A DNA stretch of 36,079 nucleotides from an uncultured Bacilli bacterium (lineage in GTDB: Bacteria > Bacillota_I > Bacilli_A > RF39 > UBA660). The position numbers were made by a program, and so were the translations under genes. Below are positions 28,301 through 36,079 of the stretch, piece by piece. The notes under the pieces are model-generated. The model had not been told where the DNA came from, searched no databases, and saw nothing but the letters and a program-made list of their open reading frames with translations. How positions within the stretch are numbered: position 1 is the first letter of the stretch; each line of letters starts with the position of its first letter. The DNA lies in the NCBI GenBank assembly GCA_947629475.1, contig CANRDV010000009.1:1-36079 (forward strand), read 5' to 3'.

Positions 28301-31300
28301 CTCCATAATATTCACTTAATTGTTGTTGTCCATCTTCTCCATCTTCATACATAAAATATGTATCAGCATCTTGGGTTGTATCTTTAGTATCAATTGTATC
28401 TAATACATCTATTATATCATCAGGAGCATCAGTAGTTTCTGAATTAAGAGTTGTTACTTCGAACTTCAAATTATCTGCAAGTAAATTTTTTTGTTTTAAA
28501 GTATAATATATATCTTCAATACTATAACTACCTAAAGTTTTATCTTGTTGCATTTTCATATATATATCAGCTAAATCAACAGCAATATATTTTGATGATT
28601 GATTAATATATTTATTTATAATGGAATCAGATATAATTTGAGCTTTATAACTAATAGGAATTCCATAACTTTCATTCATATTAACAGCTTGAGAATATTT
28701 TTTAACTTTATTAATTAAATCTTTAGTTTTAGTTTCAATATTATTTTCATTATTTTGAACTCTATCACTTAATTCTTTTAATAAGTCTTCAATACTAAAA
28801 CTACTACTTGTATAATTAACATCTGGATTTGAAGTATTTGAAGGGACAATATTTTTTTGAGTTTGATTAGAATTTTCTGAAAAGGTAATTGCATGAATAT
28901 CAAAAGAACTATCAACAAAATCCGATAATTTAATTTTATATTCATTTCCCCAACTAGAAACATAAATATAATCATTATCAATTCCTGTTAGAAAGATAGC
29001 ATGTCCACCAGAAAAACTAATAACTTCATTAGGGTCAGTTGTTGAAACAAATTTAATTTTTTCATCAATAACACCAAAAGTAATAAAATCTCCGTTATAT
29101 AGATGATTAGCAACAAATTCTTTCATTGTCTCAACATTTTTAAGAGGTTTATCTTTTGTTGAACTAAAGATACTATCATCAGCAGTCATATTAATATTTT
29201 TATATTTTAAGAAAGAATTAATAGCATCAGTATCATTATCATTTACTTTTAATAAGAATGTTTGTTCGTGATTATTAAATTCACTAACTTTCGAATATTC
29301 ATCACTAACACTTAATTTTCCATCTTCACTAAATTTAAAAAATTCACTTCCATTTGTTTTATATAAATTACTATTTAAATAAATATACATATCAAGTAAT
29401 AATTCGGAAGAATTTAAATGCTTTACGCCATTAATTTCTACTATCATGTCATAACCAAATAATTTTTTAAATCCTTCTGGGTTACTTCGGAATTTTCCAA
29501 ATATAGCATTAGCTAAAGCAGCATAACTACAAATTCCAACTTTATAATCAAGTGAATTTAAAATTTTAGCTTGGTCTACTTCACTTTCAACTCCCATTTT
29601 TCTTAATTTTTCTTGTAATCTTTTATATTCATTTGAGGTAATCGGAGTTGAATCAAACATAGATTCCATAATATTACTAAAATCACTTACCTCGGCATTT
29701 TCAGATACAAAGGCTTGAATAATTGAATAACTTCTTAAATCTATTTTTCCTGATTTTTTAAATCCATTAATGTATTCATTAACATCATCTATAGAAAAAC
29801 CACATTTTTGCATAAAAGCTTTAAATTCTTCTTGATTATTAGCTAAATAACTTAAATCTTTTATTTTGAAAGCTACTAATTTTCTAGTTGCATTTTGGTC
29901 TGCTCCATATCTTCCAAATTTATTCGCTGAATAAGTTCTAAAAACATTTCTTAGAAAACTAAAATGTGTTAAGGTGAAGTTTTTCAAATTAGAACTAAGA
30001 TTACGATTATATTCTAATCTATTTTCTTTTTGCATGTTAACAATTGTATCCTTTACATCTTGGGAAGTTATTCCTAATTCTTGAGCAAGTCTTGTTTTTT
30101 CATTAGCATCTTTAATAGTATCTAAAACTATTACTTGTTCTTCTTTAGATAAAGTTTTAATTTTATTAGCTTTATAATTATCATCTTCAATATAAGTTAA
30201 AGCTAAAGTTTTTAAAGATTCAGATTGAGTATTATCAATTAAATATTTTATTTCATCTTGACTTAGTTCAGCAAGACCTTCCCTTTGAGATGCTTGTGTT
30301 TCTTGATTTTCAATTAATTTTACTTTTTCATCAATAGTAATAGTTTCAAAATTTAGACCTTGAACTTGACAATAAGGACTTAAAGTACTTAATAAAGCAA
30401 AATGATATTCAGTTGGTAAAGTTTTAATAAAATCAAGTTTATTATCTTCTTTTTGGAATGTATACATACCTTTTATTTTTGAATCAATATCTGCCATGCT
30501 TTGAATAACTTTTAATTTTTCGCCATCATATGTTAATAGTGATAAACCTTGAATTTTATAATTATCATCTTTTACATAATTAACTAATATATCTACTATA
30601 TCTGCATTATCAGAAAAGTAATGTAATAATGGCATTATTTCACTATCATTTTTTAGTTTTGATATTATTTTAATTTTTACTTCATCATCAAGTAATTCCA
30701 TATATTTTATAGCAACTGAGGCAGAAACATATCTTTCAAAAAATAAATTTACATCGGTTATATAAGGTAATATTTTATCAAATGAAGTATTAATTATATT
30801 CTTAAACTCTTTAGGAGTTAAACCTAATTCAGCAAGAATCCTTTTTTGACTTTTTTTATCATAGATACTTGCTAAAACAGCTATTTGTTCTTCTAATGAT
30901 AAATTTTTAATATGTTCTTCTTTGTAGGTAACATCTTCGATTAATGATAAAGCAATAGTAACTAATGTTGTGTTATCACTATTTTCTACTATATACTCTT
31001 GCTCTTCTTCTGCTAATTCTGCAATAGCTTCTTTTTGAGCTTCAATAGTTTCTAATCCTTCGATTAATTTATACTTAACATCACTTTCAAAATTAGGACT
31101 AGAAATAGCTCTAACTTTACCATCTTCACTTAATTTTTGTAATTCTTCTACCTGATATTCTTCTGGTAAAGTTTTAATGACATCTAGTTTACGTCTATCA
31201 TCAAGTGTATCCATACAACGTCTTATTGTATCTATATCGGCATCTGTCATACTTTTAATAACTTCAACTTTATAAAGAGGTTCGCTTAAAAGGCTTAATC

Positions 31301-34300
31301 CTTTTTCTTTATAATAATTATCATGAATATGTTCTGTCAAAACTCTCTTAATATACTTTTCTTCTTTTAGGTCTTTTAAAGCTTCAAATTTTTCTTTATC
31401 TGTTTTTAATTCAATTATTTCTTCAAGTCTTTCTTGTTCTGGGTTTGCTGCTGTAAGTTCCCGAAGAAAATCATCAAATGCATCTCCAAGTGAAGCTTGT
31501 TCTAGTTCAGAAGAAGTTGCATTATTTACTTCTGTAGTTGAATTAGTATTCCAAATTATATCATCATCATCATCAAAACTTTCAAAATGTTTGTCAATGT
31601 TCTCAGTAGTTGTTGGTTCTTGATTGTTATTTGGTTCAATTTTTTCTGGTTGCTTAAGAACTTCTTCATTATTTTTAGGCTTTTTAGAATATTCAGCTAC
31701 TTCTTCATCAGTTAATGGAAAATCATATCCCATTTCTTCACAAAAATCTTTATAATTAGCAATTCCATAAGTTTCTTCAATACATTTTGGCATATTTGCC
31801 CTAACTCTATCAAATAATTCAGCTTGAGCATCTTCGGAAAGTAATTCATAATAACCAGGATTTCTGTGAAATTCTCCTGTATTAGCATCATAATAACCTA
31901 AAATAAATTCTGGCATTACATAATTTTTAGTTTCACCATTTTTATTATAATAAAATGCTTCGTGCATAAATTCAGGAGAACCTTGAATTATAAATTGATT
32001 AGGTAAAGATACTACAACTATATATTTAGAACCAAAATGTGACCAATTATTAAGAGAATTAACTACATTTTCACCTATCTGACCACCTGTGCCAAATCCA
32101 TAAACAGTATTACTCATATGATTACCGCTACTAGTTGCTAATCCTTCCCTCATGATACTATCAACTGCCTCGTAATTTTGATAACCAGTACCATGTCCAT
32201 AGTATGTATTATTTGGATTATTCATAATTTCATTTATGTTCTCAAGATTTAAAGGTACAGTAGTAGCAGTTTGACTTGCATTATTAGAGTCATTTGTTGG
32301 ATTAAGTAATTCTACATCTTCATTGCTAGATGCTACACTTACTCTTTCAGTATTTAATCTGTTTTGTCTTTTTGATTCTGGTTGTCTTAATGGTTGTTCT
32401 GTATTGGTGTTTTCATTTACATTAACTTTTGTTTTAACTGAATTAGTCTTTTCATGTAAATTTGTTTCTGTTTTATTTGGAGTAAGTAATTCTACATCTT
32501 CACTATTAGTTGTTACATTTGCTCTTTCAGTACTTAATCCATTTTGTCTTTCTAATTCAGGTTGTTTTAATGATTGTTCTGTATTTGTATTTTCATTTAC
32601 ATTAGTATTTGTTTCTGGTTTATTTGGAGTAACTAATTCTACATCTTCGTTGCTAGATGCTACACTTGCTTTTTCTGTATTTAATTTATTTTGTCTTTCT
32701 GATTCTGGCTGTCTTAATGATTGTTCTGTATTTGTGTTTTCATTTACATTAGTATTTGTTTCAACTGAATTAGTCTTTTCATGTAAGTTCGTTTCTGGTC
32801 TATTTGGAGTAAGTAATTCTGCATCTTTATTGCTAGATGCTACACTTGTTCTTTCAGTATTTAATTTATTTTGTCTTTCTGATTCTGGCTGTCTTAATGG
32901 TTGTTCTGTATTTGTATTTTCATTTACATTAGTATTTGTTTCAACTGAATTAGTTTTTTCATGTAAATTCGTTTCTGGTCTATTTGGAGTAAGTAATTCT
33001 ACATCTTCGTTGCTAGATGCTACATTTGCTCTTTCAGTATTTAATCTATTTTGTCTTTCTGATTCTGGTTGTCTTAATGGTTGTTCTGTACTTGTGTTTT
33101 CATTTGCATTAACTTTTGCTTGAGTTTCATTGTCATTTTTATCTTTATTATATTTTTCTAATATTTCTTCTGGGGTTACTTCTTGATTAGAATTTTCGTT
33201 AGCTGTTTCTTTTAATTCATTATATTTATCCAAAAGTTTTGCTTGAGTTTCTGGGTCAACATCTTGGTTTATTCCTGCAGCATTTAATATTTCTTCTGGT
33301 GGTACATCACTATGTTCAACTACAGCATCATTTTTTTCAACTGCTTCTTCTTGTTTTTCAACAGTAACTGGTTCATTTGTATTTTTATCTTTATCTTTAT
33401 CTTTATTATATTTTTCTAATATTTCTTCTGGGGTTACTTCTTGATTAGAATTTTCGTTAGCTGTTTCTTTTAATTCATCATATTTATCCAAAAGTTTTGC
33501 TTGAGTTTCTGGGTCAACATCTTGGTTTATTCCTGCAGCACTTAATATTTCTTCTGGTGGTACATCACTATGTTCAACTACGACATCAGTTTTTTCAGTT
33601 GTTTTAGAATCTGGGTCTTGTAATTCTACATCACTATCTTCATTCGTAGTTGCTTCTACTGGCACAACATTTGGAGTTGCTACTTCTGCTGTTGGACTGT
33701 TATTTTCAGGGCTTACTATCGGATTTTCTGCTTGAGTAGTTGTTGCATTAGCCATAATTTCTTCTGGAGTAGGTACACCAGAAGGAAGTGCAGCTGTGAT
33801 TCCTGCAGCTTCTAAAACTGTTTCAGGAGCAACAGTAGCTGGATTAGGAGCATCATTACCATCTGTTGCATTTTGAGCACGTCTTTCAAGTTCATCAGAA
33901 AAACCTTCACCATCAATACTTCCATCTGGATTAACATAACTAGCTATTTCTTCCCTTGTAAATCTTACTATTTTACCTTTAACATCTAAAACTAAGTCAT
34001 TAGTTAAATCCACTCCATAGGTAGGTGCATTTGAACCAACAGTTGATATATAAGTTGAAATTAATGTATCAGAAAGTTGAGCTATTTGGTCTGTTAAGAC
34101 ATAAGGTTCTCCAGTTACTACACTTTTAATTAAATCTCCTACAAATAATTGAAAAGTTTCTTCTTTCATTTCTGACAATGGTGAAGTAATAAGTAAAGCT
34201 ACCGCTCTTTCTTTAAGTTTTAATTTTGCCCAATCGTCAAGGTCAGGTGCATTATCAGATATTCCACTTATTCCTCCTAAAAACTTTTCAGTTGCTGCTT

Positions 34301-36079
34301 CTAATCCACCATCAACTATTCCAGCTAATAAGGCTTGTTCAAAAGAACTTCCGCTTTGCATTTGCTCTTTATAAGTTCCACCTAAACATGAACTAAACAT
34401 TGCAAGAGTTGCTAACCATTTTGTTCCGGTTAATGTACCGATTATTTGCGAAGGTACCATATTACCAGAAGATACTCCAGCACTATAAAAGTTTTTCAAA
34501 ATATTTTTTGCATACCATTCGCCACCAGCTACTTTAGACATATTTTCAGAAATAGTTGCTGCTTCTTCTTCGGTTAAATCTCCTTTAACTACTAAAACAT
34601 CATAATATCTAACAGGTGTACTTGTATGCGACATCATATCCATTATTTCTTGAGATTGTTCGCTATTTATAGTTCCTTTTTCTTCTAATTTTTTTAAATC
34701 GTCAACTGTAACTTCACCATAAGAAGCAGCCATTGCTTCAAGTAACTCTTGAACTGTCTCCATTCTATAGTCATTTATCGTTTTTGAATAATCTCCAGTA
34801 ATAGTTGTTAAAGTATTATGAAGCCATGAAATTGCACCTGATGTTTCACCTTTTAAGAATGCTGTTAAACATTCTGGCACAAATCCTGGCATTTTAACAA
34901 TTGTTTTAAAATCATTAGTTCCAATTTCTGTTCCTAATTTGGCATTATAGGATTTGTCTTCTAATGCACTCATATATTCAAAAGCGGCATCTCGTCCTTC
35001 TGTTTCATATATATAACTAAATCTGTTTCTCTCATCATTTGATGAATATTTGAAATCGCGTTGTAATATTCTATTTAAGTCACTTAAAGCTGGATTATCT
35101 TGAAATTTTGGTAAGGTTCCATTCTCAATATAACCAGTTTCAAACATATCCATTATTTCTTCATCACTTTTATTTTTAAAATTTGGATTATATTCTCTCA
35201 AATATTTAATAGTTGATATCCAATCAAATCGCTCATCATCTTCTTCATCATGATAAGCAACAGCAGCTATTTCAAATACTTCATCTATATCACAACTACT
35301 TAAATCTATTCCATAATCTTGTGCATATTTAACCAATTCTCTATTTCTTCTTTGTATTTCAATATGTAAATCATTTGGTTTATCACCATATTTCTTTTGA
35401 AAATCTATTTCTTTTTCTTCTTGTCGCATATTTTGGCGAGCACTTTTTATTTCTTCTGTTAATTGAGCAACTACTGAACTTAATGTTTCTAATTCTGCAT
35501 CAATATATTTTTTTCTTTCATCTGTAGAATTATTTTCAAAATAAGCTATCGCCTCATTATAATTATGAAAAGTTACTTCCTTGTTACCTATTACAAAAGT
35601 TTTTACTAATTCATCTGTATATCCTAATCCTGCAGATATATATGGGTCATAAAAAGCTCTGACTTCTTCCTCTTTTGTATCCAAGTTTTCCCTTTCAATT
35701 TGAAGTTCTTCGATTCGGTCTTGTTTTAATTTTAACTCAGCCGACTTTTCGGCTATATCAAATTTATTTTTATATTTATAGTAATACAAACTAATCAATT
35801 CAAGATTATTATTGTCAATAGCTTCTTCGATATCTGCATATTCAGCGCCAGTTACACCAAAAGTTTCTTTAAATAATTTTTTGTATTGTTCTTTTTGAAA
35901 TTCATCTATTAAAGCAGCCTCATAAGAAAAAGTATATTGACCTTCTAATAAATTGGGATTAAATGTTGTTGAAATTGATACAAAATCAGAAAGGTCTGCT
36001 CCCATTGCAACAGCGGTCGCATACATATCTGGAACTAAATTTCCGACTACTCCCATTAAATTTAATAAAGTATCACAAG
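25359..36079 (-). CDS. Giant multidomain polymorphic toxin/effector (5' end beyond the window)
   Basis: Over 3570 residues; the frame stays open through the right edge, and the ATG at 36056 (residue 1 here) has no ribosome binding site, so the true start is outside. The first ~35 residues match the second helix of the YDG module. Then come a coiled coil (~100-220), a Gly/Ala-rich toxin-type hydrophobic segment (~520-600), an Asn/Glu/Pro repeat linker (~780-1250), an H-G-T ART-like region (H1288), HEAT-like duplicated repeats (~1580-2010) and a papain-like protease (C2176, H2352, SSWG near 2369). Two ADP-ribosyltransferase domains follow (R2706, STS, E2792/E2794; R3021, STS, E3107/E3109). The last ~270 residues look like a RelA/SpoT nucleotidyltransferase (R3442, YQGIN 3482, ELQFHT 3498). 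Coupled to the 289-aa gene by TAATG. Confidence 0.8.
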   Translation of the reverse strand, partial: CDTLLNLMGVVGNLVPDMYATAVAMGADLSDFVSISTTFNPNLLEGQYTFSYEAALIDEFQKEQYKKLFKETFGVTGAEYADIEEAIDNNNLELISLYYYKYKNKFDIAEKSAELKLKQDRIEELQIERENLDTKEEEVRAFYDPYISAGLGYTDELVKTFVIGNKEVTFHNYNEAIAYFENNSTDERKKYIDAELETLSSVVAQLTEEIKSARQNMRQEEKEIDFQKKYGDKPNDLHIEIQRRNRELVKYAQDYGIDLSSCDIDEVFEIAAVAYHDEEDDERFDWISTIKYLREYNPNFKNKSDEEIMDMFETGYIENGTLPKFQDNPALSDLNRILQRDFKYSSNDERNRFSYIYETEGRDAAFEYMSALEDKSYNAKLGTEIGTNDFKTIVKMPGFVPECLTAFLKGETSGAISWLHNTLTTITGDYSKTINDYRMETVQELLEAMAASYGEVTVDDLKKLEEKGTINSEQSQEIMDMMSHTSTPVRYYDVLVVKGDLTEEEAATISENMSKVAGGEWYAKNILKNFYSAGVSSGNMVPSQIIGTLTGTKWLATLAMFSSCLGGTYKEQMQSGSSFEQALLAGIVDGGLEAATEKFLGGISGISDNAPDLDDWAKLKLKERAVALLITSPLSEMKEETFQLFVGDLIKSVVTGEPYVLTDQIAQLSDTLISTYISTVGSNAPTYGVDLTNDLVLDVKGKIVRFTREEIASYVNPDGSIDGEGFSDELERRAQNATDGNDAPNPATVAPETVLEAAGITAALPSGVPTPEEIMANATTTQAENPIVSPENNSPTAEVATPNVVPVEATTNEDSDVELQDPDSKTTEKTDVVVEHSDVPPEEILSAAGINQDVDPETQAKLLDKYDELKETANENSNQEVTPEEILEKYNKDKDKDKNTNEPVTVEKQEEAVEKNDAVVEHSDVPPEEILNAAGINQDVDPETQAKLLDKYNELKETANENSNQEVTPEEILEKYNKDKNDNETQAKVNANENTSTEQPLRQPESERQNRLNTERANVASSNEDVELLTPNRPETNLHEKTNSVETNTNVNENTNTEQPLRQPESERQNKLNTERTSVASSNKDAELLTPNRPETNLHEKTNSVETNTNVNENTNTEQSLRQPESERQNKLNTEKASVASSNEDVELVTPNKPETNTNVNENTNTEQSLKQPELERQNGLSTERANVTTNSEDVELLTPNKTETNLHEKTNSVKTKVNVNENTNTEQPLRQPESKRQNRLNTERVSVASSNEDVELLNPTNDSNNASQTATTVPLNLENINEIMNNPNNTYYGHGTGYQNYEAVDSIMREGLATSSGNHMSNTVYGFGTGGQIGENVVNSLNNWSHFGSKYIVVVSLPNQFIIQGSPEFMHEAFYYNKNGETKNYVMPEFILGYYDANTGEFHRNPGYYELLSEDAQAELFDRVRANMPKCIEETYGIANYKDFCEEMGYDFPLTDEEVAEYSKKPKNNEEVLKQPEKIEPNNNQEPTTTENIDKHFESFDDDDDIIWNTNSTTEVNNATSSELEQASLGDAFDDFLRELTAANPEQERLEEIIELKTDKEKFEALKDLKEEKYIKRVLTEHIHDNYYKEKGLSLLSEPLYKVEVIKSMTDADIDTIRRCMDTLDDRRKLDVIKTLPEEYQVEELQKLSEDGKVRAISSPNFESDVKYKLIEGLETIEAQKEAIAELAEEEQEYIVENSDNTTLVTIALSLIEDVTYKEEHIKNLSLEEQIAVLASIYDKKSQKRILAELGLTPKEFKNIINTSFDKILPYITDVNLFFERYVSASVAIKYMELLDDEVKIKIISKLKNDSEIMPLLHYFSDNADIVDILVNYVKDDNYKIQGLSLLTYDGEKLKVIQSMADIDSKIKGMYTFQKEDNKLDFIKTLPTEYHFALLSTLSPYCQVQGLNFETITIDEKVKLIENQETQASQREGLAELSQDEIKYLIDNTQSESLKTLALTYIEDDNYKANKIKTLSKEEQVIVLDTIKDANEKTRLAQELGITSQDVKDTIVNMQKENRLEYNRNLSSNLKNFTLTHFSFLRNVFRTYSANKFGRYGADQNATRKLVAFKIKDLSYLANNQEEFKAFMQKCGFSIDDVNEYINGFKKSGKIDLRSYSIIQAFVSENAEVSDFSNIMESMFDSTPITSNEYKRLQEKLRKMGVESEVDQAKILNSLDYKVGICSYAALANAIFGKFRSNPEGFKKLFGYDMIVEINGVKHLNSSELLLDMYIYLNSNLYKTNGSEFFKFSEDGKLSVSDEYSKVSEFNNHEQTFLLKVNDNDTDAINSFLKYKNINMTADDSIFSSTKDKPLKNVETMKEFVANHLYNGDFITFGVIDEKIKFVSTTDPNEVISFSGGHAIFLTGIDNDYIYVSSWGNEYKIKLSDFVDSSFDIHAITFSENSNQTQKNIVPSNTSNPDVNYTSSSFSIEDLLKELSDRVQNNENNIETKTKDLINKVKKYSQAVNMNESYGIPISYKAQIISDSIINKYINQSSKYIAVDLADIYMKMQQDKTLGSYSIEDIYYTLKQKNLLADNLKFEVTTLNSETTDAPDDIIDVLDTIDTKDTTQDADTYFMYEDGEDGQQQLSEYYGDGGEDLNEALINGMTIQEILDSSEYDNDTKEAIRTFLTETRQGRWISNLTPKEIKAIYSYTYKGTDSIQSYLRKSSDKFVQRLDSGREIEIPASVVKNTIDLIDSAIEKYGGIERNTLLYRGVYIDSFINNPEIKSVFNGIDTTDPKQVYASLKSLEGKSITDLGYLSTSPSYDASWNGNPIFLEIEAPKGTKGAYVNQISFFYNDEFEFLLAHDTSLEIESVTLGRTESNYNWKTGEYLGADSELKVIPQIVIKCRVNVDTSINNEGLTATSPSLKSTSDDIFIEEVEDTNPSKNESTFYRYDEDPNTAIQKLNDYYGDGGISLNQQLLYDQKFSEVFKNRFLDSKTKQYVKNFLQTTKVGQWILKLTPNEINAIISYSHQGNGSIQDYLRKTDTEFVNADGAKISKANMLWRIALIDSAIDKFGGLDRDTILYRGASVSAFAKSPIYQELFKGIRKTDLESVYAVLKTLTGKKVNDLGYLSTSFVHEGSTTDKPIMFEIEAPKGTKGAYINQISNYYNKEYEFLLAHGTDLEIEDVKLVDSGNNRQIVIKCRASLDNDTSIYEERVNNIISEHKYNISSDDKAKLIKMQQTTTETQKIEIAKTLSSIDAKLATLDIFPKSKGVYEYLKQESSDVVEKFLPNIKNQKVLDAVIKDCLPVELQMKYVNKVKDSDIKKIIKNNIKKYNSIEQLETSNSNTPKPISETEIKKMEEVFGKVSPKVVDGLNSTISKLEQIGKDYDMNLEQMSNYKKEEKVDEEKMNKAKSLAHDICEKAKEAESKITDALRKYEDKELSGITFEDLKNKVKTKEVKRYKVLIGLDKKLKNEERLATKIYDKSKTSGKSLEKYASEVGDSVRYTLLIDNFNYAKIVDETLHSLEKEGYVVDDVSNNWGKEKYQGINASILTPDGLHFELQFHTLESFYAKEDLTHSFYEIARNKALKEKINYDVESVADEVQKLYQKLVPKPYGILDYQYKGGNK
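30036..31310 (-). repeat. Internal ~175-residue duplication, HEAT-like helices
   Basis: Two copies (31310-30795 and 30556-30036) of a helical segment inside the giant protein. Shared landmarks: GLSLL, KVI-SM, KLD-IKTLP-EY, KLIE, EGLAEL/EAIAEL, IKNLSLEEQ/IKTLSKEEQ and ELGLT/ELGIT. The pattern of regular ~30-residue helical pairs suggests a HEAT-like solenoid, probably a binding or spacer region. Confidence 0.7.
32311..33130 (-). repeat. Five 60-residue (180-bp) tandem repeats in the giant protein linker
   Basis: Unit starts on the plus strand, marked by TCT(A/G)CATCTT, lie at 32311, 32491, 32638, 32818 and 32998: periods 180, 147, 180 and 180 bp. The short unit lacks 11 codons (LHEKTNSVETN). 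Each unit reads roughly NENTNTEQPLRQPESERQN, then LNTERASVASSNEDVELLTP. Only in-frame length changes are seen, so the repeat stays translated. Confidence 0.9.
33148..33600 (-). repeat. Two 86-residue (258-bp) repeats upstream of the 60-residue array
   Basis: Copies begin at 33148 and 33406 on the plus strand with TTATATTTTTCTAATATTTC and are almost identical for ~190 bp. They encode VVEHSDVPPEEIL-AAGI, then NQDVDPETQAKLLDKY and EVTPEEILEKYNKDK. The short motif PEEIL recurs four times here and once more before it. Confidence 0.85.

Noticed and set aside
28778..28981. 67-codon minus-strand ORF inside the giant gene
   Set aside because: Out-of-frame shadow in AT-rich sequence, with Ile/Leu/Met-rich low-complexity translation and no ribosome binding site.
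32323..33123. 266-codon open frame on the plus strand
   Set aside because: It is the antisense shadow of the in-frame 180-bp repeats of the giant protein. The protein is only a Ser/Phe/Val-rich periodic sequence with no ribosome binding site.

Overview
The window is AT-rich bacterial DNA from a low-GC Gram-positive (Firmicutes/Bacilli) lineage. TGA serves as a stop codon (13202-13204 and 14488-14490), so this is genetic code 11 and not the Mycoplasma code. A valine T-box, GGAGG-type ribosome binding sites and TTGACA-17-TATAAT promoters fit this. The amount of uncharacterised secreted and toxin-like protein suggests an uncultured, host-associated bacterium, but that is inference. Every protein gene lies on the minus strand. 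The only plus-strand transcription units I can support are a few small RNAs.

From low to high coordinates (reverse of transcription): 1-470 holds a 46-codon TasA/CalY-like signal-peptide ORF, a hairpin, and a 24-codon ORF with a G8 run. Next comes a membrane-anchored Ig-like/phosphodiester glycosidase-family protein, then valS with its T-box, a small membrane protein, and an intergenic region with two divergent small-RNA candidates. An operon lepA-hemW-HD phosphohydrolase follows. The gene-poor stretch 9915-11223 carries a type I toxin-antitoxin locus with Fst/par-like architecture, a decayed tandem copy of it, another small RNA and 49-bp tandem repeats. Then comes the operon pcrA - nucleotidyltransferase - lipoprotein - ligA.

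From 16755 to the right edge, housekeeping genes (rnr, capA-like, smpB) are interleaved with what looks like a polymorphic effector system. Three proteins share an N-terminal two-helix module. In the two complete ones (431 aa and 398 aa) it has a Y-D-G turn where WXG100 proteins have W-x-G. The giant protein (over 3570 aa, cut by the window edge) shows the second half of this module. Their bodies carry papain-like or C39-like cysteine protease signatures. The giant one adds two tandem ADP-ribosyltransferase domains, a possible third ART-like (H-G-T) domain, duplicated HEAT-like repeats, a long Asn/Glu/Pro repeat linker and a C-terminal RelA/SpoT-like nucleotidyltransferase domain.

Two of the three effectors are followed, with overlapping stop/start codons, by members of one small paralogous family (173, 268 and 289 aa). 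Position makes these the likely immunity or chaperone partners. No secretion machinery is encoded here, so a type VII (ESX-like) export route is inference from the N-terminal module alone. This effector/partner set and the type I TA locus are the two most interesting systems in the window.
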